A model generated the notes under the pieces. That model saw only the letters and a program-made list of their open reading frames with translations, was not told where the DNA came from and searched no databases. Made by a program: the position numbers and the translations under genes. Source: Bacteroidaceae bacterium (GTDB lineage: Bacteria > Bacteroidota > Bacteroidia > Bacteroidales > Bacteroidaceae). From it: a stretch of DNA of 64,000 nt. This document shows positions 9,013 through 18,372 of the stretch, piece by piece (position 1 is the first letter of the stretch; each line of letters opens with the position of its first letter). Location of the stretch: contig JAFZFF010000067.1 of the NCBI GenBank assembly GCA_017556045.1, positions 32,971-96,970 of the forward strand, in the 5' to 3' direction.

Positions 9013-10713
9013 ATGATTCAACTCTACAAGCGTATGCAGCGCATGAGGGAAAACTATGTGGATACCCTCGCAAAACTTTACGAATACGCAACAACGGCAT
9101 ACGCCAAGAACCAATACACCCAGTGGTACAACACAAAAGAGGGTGGATACACCTACCACGAGTTTAAGCAAAAGTGTGATAGCCTCTCTAAGGTATTGAC
9201 CCAGTACGGTATCGGTGTGGGCGACAAGGTGGCTATCCTCGCACAGAGCATGCCCAACTGGTCGGTAGCATTCTACGCTACGGCTCCCTTTGGCCGCATC
9301 GCCATACCTATCCTCCCCGATAGCTCGGAGAATGAGGTGACAAACATCATCAACCACTCTGAGAGCAAGGTGATGTTCGTATCACAACGCTTGGCTGGCA
9401 AGCTCAGCCGGGAGGTGAAGGATAAGATGACGCTCATCTTTGACCTCGACACACTGGAGATCATCAAGGCCGACGAGGAGAAGTTCACCTGTGACGGACG
9501 CACCAGCGTACCTACTCCCGACGATATCGCTACTATCATCTATACCTCGGGTACTACGGGTAGCGCCAAGGGTGTGGTGCTGAGCCACCGCAACCTGACA
9601 TCTAACGTCATCACCTGCTACCACTCATGTAAGCGCACTGAGAAGGACCGCTGGCTCAGCGTACTGCCTATGGCTCACACACTGGAGATGACACTCGGTA
9701 TGCTGTACCCGATGTATTGCGGCGCTACGGTATACTACTTGCCCAAGCCCCCTGTGGCATCGCTCTTGCTCAAGGCTATCAAGATGGTGAAGCCCACCAC
9801 TATGCTCACCGTACCGATGATCATCGAGAAGGTGTATAAGGGAAGTGTGCTCCCCACCATACAGAAGAGCCGTGCGCTCAGCTGGATGAACGAGCATATG
9901 AACTGGCTGATGTGTAAGATCATCGGCATGAAGCTGAAGAAGACCTTCGGCGGACACATGACATTCTACGGCATCGGTGGCGCCAAGCTCGACCCCGAGG
10001 TAGAGCGCTTCCTCCTCAAGGCAGGATTCCCCTATGCCATCGGATACGGACTCACAGAGACCTCTCCCCTCTTGGGCTATGCTATGCACAACTGGCGTGC
10101 TGTAGGCTCATTCGGATATCCCGTATATAACGTACAGCTCAAGCTCCACAATGTAGACCCCAAGACAGGCGAGGGTGAAGTAGTGGCTAAGGGCCCCAAC
10201 GTGATGCTCGGATATTACAAGGATCCCGCGCGCACGAAGAGCGTGTTTACCGAAGACGGATGGTTCCGCACCAGCGATATCGCTACCGTAGACGAGAAGG
10301 GACGCTACTTCATCAAGGGACGTAATAGTAACATGATCTTGGGTCCCTCGGGTGAGAACATCTACCCCGAAGAGATCGAGAACGTAATCAACAACGTTGA
10401 GGGCGTGAGCGAGTCAATCGTCGTAGAGCGTAATGGTCGCCTCGTAGCACTCGTACAACCCATGGAGAACTACATCGAGTGGGATGGCGAGAACCTCGAC
10501 AAGATATACGACTTCATCGAGTCATGGAAGGAGAAGATGCTCAAGGTGGTGAACAAGAATGTAAATAAGTCATCACAGGTAAGCTCGGTAGAGGTGATGA
10601 AGGAGCCCTTCGAGAAGACTGCTACTCAGAAGATTCGCCGCTTCAAATACAAAGAGTCGGCACCTACCGTAGAGCAGGAGAAGAAGGATAAAGATAGCAA
10701 GAAGAAGGACTAA
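9013..10713 (+). CDS. Long-chain fatty acid CoA ligase (AMP-forming)
   Basis: A 566-residue member of the ANL adenylating superfamily that activates fatty acids with ATP and CoA. The P-loop-like motif YTSGTTGSAKG is near residues 178-188, the second core motif GYGLTETSP near 340, and the hinge and ATP motif GWFRTSDI near 415. The C-terminal lysine region reads EKTATQKIRRFKYK, followed by a lysine-rich tail. It starts 13 bases after the acyltransferase gene, which points to a shared role in lipid recycling or synthesis. The exact chain length is unknown. Confidence 0.92.
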   Translation: MIQLYKRMQRMRENYVDTLAKLYEYATTAYAKNQYTQWYNTKEGGYTYHEFKQKCDSLSKVLTQYGIGVGDKVAILAQSMPNWSVAFYATAPFGRIAIPILPDSSENEVTNIINHSESKVMFVSQRLAGKLSREVKDKMTLIFDLDTLEIIKADEEKFTCDGRTSVPTPDDIATIIYTSGTTGSAKGVVLSHRNLTSNVITCYHSCKRTEKDRWLSVLPMAHTLEMTLGMLYPMYCGATVYYLPKPPVASLLLKAIKMVKPTTMLTVPMIIEKVYKGSVLPTIQKSRALSWMNEHMNWLMCKIIGMKLKKTFGGHMTFYGIGGAKLDPEVERFLLKAGFPYAIGYGLTETSPLLGYAMHNWRAVGSFGYPVYNVQLKLHNVDPKTGEGEVVAKGPNVMLGYYKDPARTKSVFTEDGWFRTSDIATVDEKGRYFIKGRNSNMILGPSGENIYPEEIENVINNVEGVSESIVVERNGRLVALVQPMENYIEWDGENLDKIYDFIESWKEKMLKVVNKNVNKSSQVSSVEVMKEPFEKTATQKIRRFKYKESAPTVEQEKKDKDSKKKD

Positions 10714-10760
10714 AAGGTAGGACAGACCTTTTTGATATCGACAAAAAAGCATACAAAACG

Positions 10761-10800
10761 TGAGGGGACGAGGCCTTTTTGGCTCCGTCCTCTCTTTTTT
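10761..10800 (+). terminator. Rho-independent terminator
   Basis: GAGGGGACGAGGCC pairs with GGCTCCGTCCTCTC around TTTTT and is followed by TTTTTT. It closes the acyltransferase/ligase operon. Confidence 0.85.
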
Positions 10801-10835
10801 AACCAAAATAATTATCATAGATGAAAAACAATCGT

Positions 10836-10843
10836 TAAATTTG
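10836..10843 (+). promoter_or_regulatory. Host -7 promoter element
   Basis: TAAATTTG matches TAnnTTTG. It lies about 65 bases before the patatin gene start. Confidence 0.5.
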
Positions 10844-10906
10844 CGATTATATATACAACTCCATTTGTTGTATAAGGAGTATTGAATATTTAGTATCCGG
10901 AGAAAC

Positions 10907-13204
10907 ATGAAGAAGTTTGTGTCGATGCTACTCACACTATTCTTACTGACGAGTGTTGTCAACGCCCAGTCAGTGGGTCTCGTGCTCAGCGGAGGAGGAG
11001 CCAAAGGCATCACTCACATCGGCATCATACAAGCACTCGAGGAGAACGATATCCCCATCGACTACGTGACAGGAACATCCATCGGAGCCATCATAGGTGC
11101 GCTGTATGCCATGGGTTATACACCACAGGAGATGTTAGACCTCATTGGCTCCAAAGAATTCCAGCAATGCTACTCGGGTAAGATTGACGATAGCAACCTC
11201 TACTACATCAAGCGAAATGAGCCTACGCCAGTCCTCTACTCCATCAAGGCCAACTTAGGCGACTCTGCCACGGTAGTGCAAGCTCTGCCACTCAGCCTCA
11301 TCGACCCCATACACATGAACTTCAAGATAATGGAGCTGTGTATGCAAGCTACGGCGGCCTGCAGAGAAGACTTTGATAGTCTGTTTGTGCCCTTCCGTTG
11401 CGTGGCATCAGATGTATACAACAAGCGCGAGATAATCTTCTCACACGGTGACTTAGGCAATGCCGTACGCGCCTCAATGACCTTCCCCTTCGTATTCCGC
11501 CCCATCAAGATCGATGGTATATTGGCCTACGATGGGGGCATCTACAATAACTTCCCTGCCGACGTGATGAAGCACGACTTTGACCCCGACTTTATCATCG
11601 GTAGCGTAGTATCGAGCAACAAGAATCGCGCCGATAGCGATAACCTGGCAGTGCAGATAGAAAACATGATCATGCATGTGAGCAACTATGAGCTGCCCGA
11701 CACGAATGGTATATTGATGAATTTCGACCTGGAAGGAGAGATCGGTCTACTCGACTTTGACAAGGCACAATACCTCTTCGACCTGGGTTATGCCACCACA
11801 ATGCAGTTTATCGACTCTATCAAAGCCAAGGTACCCCGCACAGAGCCGCTCGATAGCCTCAACCTGAGGCGTAAGGCTTATAAGCAGACTCTGCCCAGCA
11901 TCATCTTCAAGAACATCAGCATCAGTGGAGCCAATAGCTCTCAGCGCAAACTCATCCTCAGTGAGATACGTCCTGAGGGACATCGTTACATCCGATTGGG
12001 AGATTTTCGCGATGCCTACTTCCGCCTCTTGTCAGAGAATACCATCAATGAGATACTGCCTACAGCAACCTACAACCCCAAGGACAAGACATTCGACCTC
12101 CACCTTGACGTCTCGATGAAGGACAAGCTGACACTCTCCTTCGGTGGCGGACTGTCGACTAGCAATATCAATCAGATATACTACGGGCTCAACTACAACC
12201 ACCTGCGCAGATACTCTACGGAGGTACAGCTCGACGGACAATTCGGACGAATGTATAATAATGTACAGCTGATGGGACGCCTCAATATCCCCACAGACAT
12301 CCCTATGTCACTACGCATACTTGGCTCACACTCTAAGCTCAATCACTTTGAGTCGAGCTTCCTCTTTGCGGACAATGTCACCCCTGCATTCAATATGCAA
12401 ACCGAGACCTTCGCTAAGTTCAAGTTGGCCCTCCCCTTCATGAATCAGCACAAGGCCGAGTTTGGCGTCGGCTACGGAACTGTCACCGACAACTACGTGC
12501 AGGGCACCACCATTGACTTCAACAATATCCATTACAACACCAACCGCTACGACCTGCTGGGTGGCTCAGTGGTATTCAAGCGCAATTCGCTCAATAGTGT
12601 CCAATATGCCACTAAGGGTATATATCAGCACATCTTAGCACAAGTATTCAACGGCTCTAACACCTACGTGCCCTACGGCACGGCAAACCATGAGCCGACG
12701 GAAGAACCTGTGTCGTGGCTACAATTCAGTTTCAAAGACCAACACTATATCCCCATCAAAGACAACTTCATCCTTGGCACCTACGTCGAGGGATACTACT
12801 CTTCTCGCAACTTTGCACAGACCTACACCGCCACCATGATGCAAGCAGGCACCTTTACACCTACCCCGAGTACCCTCTTTAGCTACAACCCCACGTTTCG
12901 TGCCAATCAGTACGTGGCTGCAGGAGTAAAGCCAATATATATGCTCAAGCCCTACCTGCAACTGCGCCTCGAGGCCTATGCCTTCGTACCCATACGCCCC
13001 ATACTGCAGAATAATATGGGCGAAGCCTACTATGGCAAGCAATTCTCTACGATGTCACACCTCGAAGAACTATCTATTGTAGGCCGATTCTCTACGTTTG
13101 TCATCAGCGCTTACCTCAATCACGAGAGTTCATATCCCAGAAAAGTAGGTGCGGGCATCTCACTCGGCTGGTATATGTTCAATAATCGCTTTATCGAGCA
13201 GTAA
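10907..13204 (+). CDS. Patatin-like phospholipase fused to an outer-membrane beta-barrel
   Basis: A 765-residue protein with an N-terminal signal peptide (cleavage near VNAQ). The patatin domain follows: the oxyanion loop is in LSGGGAKG, the nucleophile elbow in GTSIG (about residue 60), and the catalytic aspartate in YDGG (about residue 205). A POTRA-like segment follows near residues 340-410, then a C-terminal BamA/Omp85-type barrel ending in aromatic beta strands. This is the architecture of PlpD-like type Vd autotransporters: the lipase is carried to the surface by its own barrel. It has its own promoter and no operon partner. Substrate lipid unknown. Confidence 0.88.
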   Translation: MKKFVSMLLTLFLLTSVVNAQSVGLVLSGGGAKGITHIGIIQALEENDIPIDYVTGTSIGAIIGALYAMGYTPQEMLDLIGSKEFQQCYSGKIDDSNLYYIKRNEPTPVLYSIKANLGDSATVVQALPLSLIDPIHMNFKIMELCMQATAACREDFDSLFVPFRCVASDVYNKREIIFSHGDLGNAVRASMTFPFVFRPIKIDGILAYDGGIYNNFPADVMKHDFDPDFIIGSVVSSNKNRADSDNLAVQIENMIMHVSNYELPDTNGILMNFDLEGEIGLLDFDKAQYLFDLGYATTMQFIDSIKAKVPRTEPLDSLNLRRKAYKQTLPSIIFKNISISGANSSQRKLILSEIRPEGHRYIRLGDFRDAYFRLLSENTINEILPTATYNPKDKTFDLHLDVSMKDKLTLSFGGGLSTSNINQIYYGLNYNHLRRYSTEVQLDGQFGRMYNNVQLMGRLNIPTDIPMSLRILGSHSKLNHFESSFLFADNVTPAFNMQTETFAKFKLALPFMNQHKAEFGVGYGTVTDNYVQGTTIDFNNIHYNTNRYDLLGGSVVFKRNSLNSVQYATKGIYQHILAQVFNGSNTYVPYGTANHEPTEEPVSWLQFSFKDQHYIPIKDNFILGTYVEGYYSSRNFAQTYTATMMQAGTFTPTPSTLFSYNPTFRANQYVAAGVKPIYMLKPYLQLRLEAYAFVPIRPILQNNMGEAYYGKQFSTMSHLEELSIVGRFSTFVISAYLNHESSYPRKVGAGISLGWYMFNNRFIEQ

Positions 13205-13339
13205 CATAAAAATGAGGAAAAACACCTATAAAATGGCGAAAAATGGGCCTTTTTAGGGTAAAAATGAAGAAAAACGAAAAAAATGAAGAAAAAATACAAA
13301 AAAAGTTTGCAAACATTTTGCAGTTCCCAAAAAAAGCTA

Positions 13340-13347
13340 TACCTTTG
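13340..13347 (+). promoter_or_regulatory. tRNA-Arg promoter -7 element
   Basis: TACCTTTG fits the -7 consensus and lies 22 bases before the mature tRNA 5' end. Confidence 0.65.
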
Positions 13348-13369
13348 CATCGCAATTGAGAAAAACAAC

Positions 13370-13443
13370 GGCTCCATAGCTCAACTGAATAGAGCATTTG
13401 ACTACGGATCAAAAGGTTATAGGTTTGAATCCTATTGGAGTCA
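13370..13443 (+). tRNA. tRNA-Arg, anticodon ACG
   Basis: A full cloverleaf can be drawn: acceptor GGCTCCA/TGGAGTC, D stem GCTC/GAGC, anticodon stem TTTGA/TCAAA with loop CTACGGA, T stem ATAGG/CCTAT with loop TTTGAAT, and discriminator A. The anticodon ACG decodes CGU-type arginine codons. CCA is not encoded. Confidence 0.95.
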
Positions 13444-13456
13444 CTCAGAAGCGCGA

Positions 13457-13488
13457 AGCGAGTAACACATAGTGTTGCTCGCTTTTTT
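13457..13488 (+). terminator. Terminator after tRNA-Arg
   Basis: AGCGAGTAACAC pairs with GTGTTGCTCGCT and is followed by a T-run. It starts 14 bases after the tRNA. Confidence 0.8.
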
Positions 13489-13580
13489 TCTATATATTCG
13501 CACGAACAAACCTACTGCGCCATTGTTGATAAGACAGAGCCCTAATACACCATTTACGTATCACTTAAATCTTATCGATT

Positions 13581-13955
13581 ATGCGCACACACCCTTTCGA
13601 CGAGCACCTGTCACTTCGTGCCATATACTACGCCGCCCGCACCTGCCGAGCGAGCTCACCACGCACACGCCAACTCTCCCGAGACATCGCCCATGTCGTA
13701 GCAGCTTATAAGCTACATGACAAAGAGGCTGCCCTGGCGTGTAATCGCTATATAACTTCGAAATATCCCCTACTCTATAAGCTGGCACCCAACTACGGAC
13801 TTCGCCCCATGAGCGAAAGCGAGATGAGCATGCGTACAGAGGCCGAGCTACAACATATGCTCTACAGCCTCTGCCTATTCCTTTATGACGGACTGCAAAG
13901 CCAAAAGCCCAGAGCCATGAGAGCAAGACCAAGAATCACACTGGCTGCGATATAG
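13581..13955 (+). CDS. Hypothetical protein
   Basis: A 124-residue open frame I do not recognise. It is basic, with no signal peptide or clear transmembrane segment. Its 3' end overlaps the convergent crcB gene by about 70 bases. Codon use looks host-like, but long open frames on the opposite strand here make the call uncertain. It may be a real small protein or a chance frame. Confidence 0.4.
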   Translation: MRTHPFDEHLSLRAIYYAARTCRASSPRTRQLSRDIAHVVAAYKLHDKEAALACNRYITSKYPLLYKLAPNYGLRPMSESEMSMRTEAELQHMLYSLCLFLYDGLQSQKPRAMRARPRITLAAI

Positions 13956-14260
13956 CACATAAAGCCCATCACATTGCCACCCTGCAACATCTGTACACTC
14001 TCACCTGCAAAGGTCGAGAAGGTGGTAAAGCCTCCACACAAACCCGTGGTAAGCAACAAGCACCACGAGCTATTAGTCGCACCCCATCGTTGAAACAAAG
14101 CGAATAACACCCCAAACGTCAAGCACCCCAATAAGTTTACCGCCAAAGTTCCCCACGGAAAACCTTGACCACAGTAGCTCTTCACAATCGTAGAGAGCCA
14201 ATACCTCAATGCACCTCCGAAGAAGCTTCCTGCACCTACAATAAGCAATGACTTTACCAT
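13883..14260 (-). CDS. crcB: Fluoride channel CrcB/Fluc
   Basis: A 125-residue, four-helix inner-membrane channel that exports fluoride as an antiparallel dimer. Family signatures are all present: GGALRYWLS near the start, the pore motif GTLAVNLLG, and GLCGGFTTFSTF with the phenylalanine and threonine residues that line the fluoride path. I chose the ATG at 14258-14260 (MVKSLLIVGAGS) because the family begins right before the first helix; an upstream start would add a non-homologous 12-residue leader. No fluoride riboswitch could be drawn in the short 5' region. Confidence 0.92.
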   Translation of the reverse strand: MVKSLLIVGAGSFFGGALRYWLSTIVKSYCGQGFPWGTLAVNLLGCLTFGVLFALFQRWGATNSSWCLLLTTGLCGGFTTFSTFAGESVQMLQGGNVMGFMCYIAASVILGLALMALGFWLCSPS

Positions 14261-14422
14261 AGCGACAAAGGTAATACATGTCAGACGAAGCAACAAGTTT
14301 ACGCCACATTATTTAGATGTAAAATAATCAAAAACGCAGAGTTAAATTTTCGCAAATGCAGGAAATAGAGTATCTTCGCACGGAAAACAATATTATTAAC
14401 CACAAAGATACATTATAAAGAG

Positions 14423-14872
14423 ATGAATATAGGTGATAAGGCTCCCGAACGATTGGGACTCAACGAAAAGGGCGAAGAGATACTGCTCAGCAACTATCGT
14501 GGCAAGAAGATCGTACTCTACTTTTACCCCAAAGACAACACCTCGGGCTGCACCGCCGAAGCATGTAGCCTGCGCGACAACTATAGCGAATTTCGCCAGA
14601 GAGGTTATGAAGTGATAGGCGTGAGCGTCGACAGTGCCGCATCACATCAGAAGTTTATCGACAAGTACGAGCTACCCTTCACCCTTATTGCCGACACAGA
14701 TAAAGAACTCGTGCAAGCCATGGGCGTATGGGGCGAGAAGAGCATGTATGGCCGCTCGTATATGGGCACCTTCCGCACCACCTTCATCATCGATGAGAAT
14801 GGTGTGATAGAGAAGATCTACCTCCCCAAAGAGATAAAGACAAAGACTCACGCCGAACAACTCCTCGGATAG
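14423..14872 (+). CDS. bcp: Thioredoxin-dependent peroxiredoxin (BCP type)
   Basis: A 149-residue cytosolic peroxidase that reduces hydroperoxides using thioredoxin. The peroxidatic cysteine is in SGCTAEACSLRD (about residues 41-52), with the second cysteine five residues later as in BCP/PrxQ. The conserved threonine and arginine of the active site are present (YPKDNTSGC and the later FRTTF). The downstream reductase gene starts three bases after the stop, so the two are translationally coupled. Confidence 0.93.
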   Translation: MNIGDKAPERLGLNEKGEEILLSNYRGKKIVLYFYPKDNTSGCTAEACSLRDNYSEFRQRGYEVIGVSVDSAASHQKFIDKYELPFTLIADTDKELVQAMGVWGEKSMYGRSYMGTFRTTFIIDENGVIEKIYLPKEIKTKTHAEQLLG

Positions 14873-14875
14873 ACT

Positions 14876-15730
14876 ATGAAAAGAGTACTGATTACCGGAG
14901 CAAGCGGATTTGTAGGTAGCCGACTGGTTAGAGCCATGCAGAACGAGTATGAGTTGCTAACCCCTACGCACGCCGCATTTGACATCACCTCGCCCGAAGC
15001 CATCGAAAGCTACATAGAGGAGCATCGTCCCGAAGCCATCATACACCTGGCAGCTATCTCCAACACAGGATATTGCGAAGAGCACCCCGAAGAGAGCTAC
15101 TTGGTAAATGTCGTAGGTGTGGAGAACCTGGCATCCGCCTCAGCCAAGTATGGATGCAAGTTTGTATTCTTCTCCTCTGACCAAGTATATAACGGCAATC
15201 TGGAGCTAGGACTATTGACTGAGGACGTAGCCGTATCGCCCGAAAACCACTATGGACGCCATAAGCTACTGGCCGAGCAACGCGCCCTTCAGCTCTGCCC
15301 CGATAGCGTAGCCCTGCGCGCTACATGGATGTACGACGCAGAGATAGAGGGAGCACCCACACATAAGAACTTCGTCATCAATATGCATGAGGCTATGGCA
15401 AGCCACGGCACGCTCCGCTTTGCTACCCGCGAATATCGTGGCATCACATGGGTCGACGAGGTAGTGCGCAACATGCCTTACACATTAGAGCTACCTGGCG
15501 GAGTATATAACTTCGGTGCCGAGAATGAGCTCAACACCTACGAGACCGCTTGCGCCTACCTTGCCATGATGCAGTATGAGCACCCCGAGATAGTGATTGC
15601 CGACACCGAGCGCTTTGCAGAGCACATACGCAACATCAGCATCTCTATGCAAAAGGCCCACAAGGCATCAGGAGGGAAGATATCTTTCCGAAGCACTTTA
15701 GAGGGGCTACGCACATTCGAGCAAAAGTAA
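14876..15730 (+). CDS. RmlD-like NAD(P)-dependent sugar-nucleotide reductase
   Basis: A 284-residue extended short-chain dehydrogenase. The Rossmann motif TGASGFVGSRL is at residues 7-17. The catalytic Tyr-x3-Lys is in HYGRHK (about residues 126-131), and the preceding serine in FFSSDQVY. It resembles dTDP-4-dehydrorhamnose reductase (RmlD), but no other rml genes are nearby, so the sugar substrate is open. It is coupled to bcp upstream. Confidence 0.8.
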   Translation: MKRVLITGASGFVGSRLVRAMQNEYELLTPTHAAFDITSPEAIESYIEEHRPEAIIHLAAISNTGYCEEHPEESYLVNVVGVENLASASAKYGCKFVFFSSDQVYNGNLELGLLTEDVAVSPENHYGRHKLLAEQRALQLCPDSVALRATWMYDAEIEGAPTHKNFVINMHEAMASHGTLRFATREYRGITWVDEVVRNMPYTLELPGGVYNFGAENELNTYETACAYLAMMQYEHPEIVIADTERFAEHIRNISISMQKAHKASGGKISFRSTLEGLRTFEQK

Positions 15731-15845
15731 AAGCCAACATTACATTTTCGCCCGATTTCGCCACCCTACTCCGCTTTTTGAGAGAAGAAATCGCGCCAAA
15801 TACGAAAAAAAGTGACAAATATTTGCATTTTCGCCGAACGCATGC

Positions 15846-15853
15846 TAATTTTG
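15846..15853 (+). promoter_or_regulatory. SRP RNA promoter -7 element
   Basis: TAATTTTG matches the -7 consensus and ends 12 bases before the predicted RNA 5' end. Confidence 0.55.
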
Positions 15854-15865
15854 CACTCACAAAAT

Positions 15866-15961
15866 GGGTAAGTCCTATACGACCAGCTCCCTTTGAACCC
15901 TCCAGGGCTTGATCGCAGCAAAGGTATTAGGTCGTAGCGGTGCGATATAGATTGCTTACCC
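15866..15961 (+). ncRNA. ffs: Signal recognition particle RNA (small bacterial type)
   Basis: A stretch of about 96 bases folds into one long hairpin closed by GGGTAAG/CTTACCC. The distal part carries GAACCCTCCAGGGC and GATCGCAGCAAAGG, which resemble the SRP RNA apical region that binds Ffh. It sits directly before tRNA-Thr, with its own promoter box. The tRNA 5' end begins five bases after it, so the two are probably one transcript processed by RNase P. Confidence 0.75.
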
Positions 15962-15965
15962 GCCT

Positions 15966-16039
15966 GCCTCTTTAGCTCAGTTGGCCAGAGCACGTGATTT
16001 GTAATCTCGGGGTCGTTGGTTCGAATCCGACAAGAGGCT
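15966..16039 (+). tRNA. tRNA-Thr, anticodon TGT
   Basis: Acceptor GCCTCTT/AAGAGGC, D stem GCTC/GAGC, anticodon loop TTTGTAA, T stem GTTGG/CCGAC with loop TTCGAAT. The anticodon stem has one T-T mismatch. Anticodon TGT reads ACA. Confidence 0.93.
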
Positions 16040-16049
16040 CAAAAGAAGA

Positions 16050-16078
16050 AAAGGTTTGCTCATCGCAAACCTTTTTCT
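16050..16078. terminator. Bidirectional terminator
   Basis: AAAGGTTTGC pairs with GCAAACCTTT, with A-runs on one side and T-runs on the other. It serves the tRNA-Thr transcript and the convergent TlpA-like gene. Confidence 0.85.
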
Positions 16079-16097
16079 TTTTACATATCTCCAATCA

Positions 16098-16676
16098 TTA
16101 CTTTGCCAAGAGACTATCGATAGTAGCCACCAAGTCATTAAACTCGGGCTCTACGAAGCGGCGTGTAAGCTTCACGATACGGCCATCACGATCGATGAGC
16201 ACATTACGAGTGATGCCCGACTTACGCAACGCATAGCTAGCAAACACATCACCCTTATCATCGAGCAACATCGGATAGGTAGTACCCAGCTTAGCCGTAT
16301 ACTCCTCCACTACCTCGCGCGGCTCTTCACGATCTACACCCACGAGTACAAAGTCTGCATCATCCTTATGAGGCTGCCATATACGACTCTCGATGTGAGG
16401 CATCTCACCACGGCATATACCACACCAGCTGGCCGTAAACTGCAACATCACCACCTTGCCACGATGCTTCGAGAGGATAAACTCCGAGCCATCGGTATAC
16501 TTTAGCGTAAAGTCAGGAGCCATATCGCCCACCTTTACCAAGTACTCATGTTCGTACACTACGGTATCCTTCACTGCTACCTGTTCGGCCTCAGCCAACG
16601 CTACATCCTTCTTTCCTACATTACCACAAGAGGCCAACATCAGAAGTGCAGCCATCCAAAAAGTCACTTTCTTCAT
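16098..16676 (-). CDS. TlpA/ResA-like thiol-disulfide lipoprotein
   Basis: A 192-residue lipoprotein. The lipobox is LASCGN after MKKVTFWMAALLML, so the start at 16676 is favoured over an upstream in-frame ATG that would bury the signal peptide. The thioredoxin fold carries the redox motif WCGIC (about residues 91-95) and the cis-proline region ITRNVLIDRDGRIV. It would reduce or oxidise thiols in the periplasm, like TlpA/ResA or the AhpC/TSA-type Bacteroides thioredoxins. Convergent with tRNA-Thr. Confidence 0.88.
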   Translation of the reverse strand: MKKVTFWMAALLMLASCGNVGKKDVALAEAEQVAVKDTVVYEHEYLVKVGDMAPDFTLKYTDGSEFILSKHRGKVVMLQFTASWCGICRGEMPHIESRIWQPHKDDADFVLVGVDREEPREVVEEYTAKLGTTYPMLLDDKGDVFASYALRKSGITRNVLIDRDGRIVKLTRRFVEPEFNDLVATIDSLLAK

Positions 16677-16868
16677 TCCATTATTTATATAGAGGTTCAA
16701 CTTTTGTTTACGGAGCGAAATTAGAGAAAAAACTCGAGATATAGCACACACATCGTCTTAAAAGTTTATACAAAATATTAAAAATCCATACTCCCACATA
16801 AAAAAGTCTTCCAAGACTTTTACATCTGCTAAAGATATTGTAATTTAGCGACACAAAAGTTTTACAAG

Positions 16869-18092
16869 ATGGATTTAGTCAACCGTTTTTTGCGCTACGT
16901 GCGCATCGACACACAGTCGGCCGAAGAGGCTGGCGTGACTCCCAGCACACCGGGACAGATGGAGTTTGTAAAGGCATTACGCACTGAGTTAGAAGCCATG
17001 GGCCTCGAGGAAATCACCCTCGACGATCATGGATACCTCTTTGCCACCCTGCCCGCCAACACCACACGCACCGTGCCCACCATAGGCTTTATCGCACACG
17101 TAGACACCAGCCCCGACATCACAGGCAAGGATGTCAATCCACGCATCGTAGAGAACTATAACGGTACAGACATCACCCTCTCTGCCGAAGATCATATCAT
17201 ACTCTCCACCGCCGACTCACCAGAGCTATTGAAATACGTAGGAGACGACCTCATCGTCACCGACGGACACACCCTGCTCGGTGCCGACGATAAGGCTGGC
17301 ATAGCAGAAATCATATCAGCCATTGCCTACCTGCAGGCACATCCTGAGATTGAGCATGGCAAGATACGCATCGGATTCAATCCCGACGAAGAAATTGGCT
17401 TGGGCGCACATAAGTTTGACGTGAAGCTCTTCGGATGCAATTGGGCCTACACCATGGATGGTGGCGAAGTAGGAGAGCTCGAGTATGAGAACTTCAATGC
17501 AGCAGCAGCGCGCATCACCATCAAGGGCCGCAACGTACACCCGGGATATGCCAAGGGAAAGATGATCAACTCCATGCGCATCGCCTCAGAGTTTATCCAG
17601 ATGCTTCCCCAAAGAGAGAATCCCGAGAGCACCGATGGATACGAAGGCTTCTACCACATCGTAGGACTCAAGGGCGAGGTAGAGCAAACCACCGTGAGCC
17701 TCATCATACGCGACCACAGCAGAGACATCTTCAACAAGCGCAAGGAGCTATTGCAAAACTGCATCATGACCCTCAACTCCAAGTATGGCGCCAACACCGC
17801 CACCGTGGACATCACAGACCAATATGCCAATATGCGCGAGGTGATAGAGCCCATGATGTACGTCATCGACATCGCTTGCGAAGCCATGCGCGAAGCTGGC
17901 GTGACACCCAAGATCAAACCCATACGTGGCGGCACCGACGGAGCACAGCTCTCATTCAAAGGCCTCCCCTGCCCCAACATCTTCGCTGGTGGCGTCAACT
18001 TCCATAGCCGCTATGAGTTTGTATCCATACAGTCAATGCAGAAGGCTATGATGACCATCGTAAAGATAGCCGAGCTGGTAGCGAAGTCGTAA
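16869..18092 (+). CDS. pepT: Peptidase T (tripeptide aminopeptidase)
   Basis: A 407-residue zinc tripeptidase of the M20 family. Metal ligands and catalytic acids are in HVDTSPD (about residue 77), GADDKAG (about residues 139-145) and PDEEIG (about residues 172-177), with a C-terminal histidine in GVNFHSRYE. Length and motif spacing are normal for PepT. It is a cytosolic peptide-recycling enzyme. Ends at a terminator at 18148. Confidence 0.95.
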   Translation: MDLVNRFLRYVRIDTQSAEEAGVTPSTPGQMEFVKALRTELEAMGLEEITLDDHGYLFATLPANTTRTVPTIGFIAHVDTSPDITGKDVNPRIVENYNGTDITLSAEDHIILSTADSPELLKYVGDDLIVTDGHTLLGADDKAGIAEIISAIAYLQAHPEIEHGKIRIGFNPDEEIGLGAHKFDVKLFGCNWAYTMDGGEVGELEYENFNAAAARITIKGRNVHPGYAKGKMINSMRIASEFIQMLPQRENPESTDGYEGFYHIVGLKGEVEQTTVSLIIRDHSRDIFNKRKELLQNCIMTLNSKYGANTATVDITDQYANMREVIEPMMYVIDIACEAMREAGVTPKIKPIRGGTDGAQLSFKGLPCPNIFAGGVNFHSRYEFVSIQSMQKAMMTIVKIAELVAKS

Positions 18093-18147
18093 TCTTCGGC
18101 CATCTACCCAAATAGCAAGAAGGTGTTTAGATTTTTACTTCAAGCAT

Positions 18148-18186
18148 AGAAGCCGACGCAGTACAAAAGCTTCGGCTTCTTTCTTT
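18148..18186 (+). terminator. pepT terminator
   Basis: AGAAGCCGA pairs with TCGGCTTCT and is followed by TTCTTTTTG. Confidence 0.75.
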
Positions 18187-18372
18187 TTGTTCTCATTCTT
18201 ATTATACTTAAATAAGAGCAATATCATTTTGAGCTATCGCTATCTATTGTTGGCACTATCGCTTGCCATCTCGGCACTCCTCGGGAGAACTAAACCTAAA
18301 GCTCGCTCTTCGGAGGAACTGAAGTTCCTTTCAGCGCAAGCAACGCTATCATACTGTCGTGGCACAAGCTTA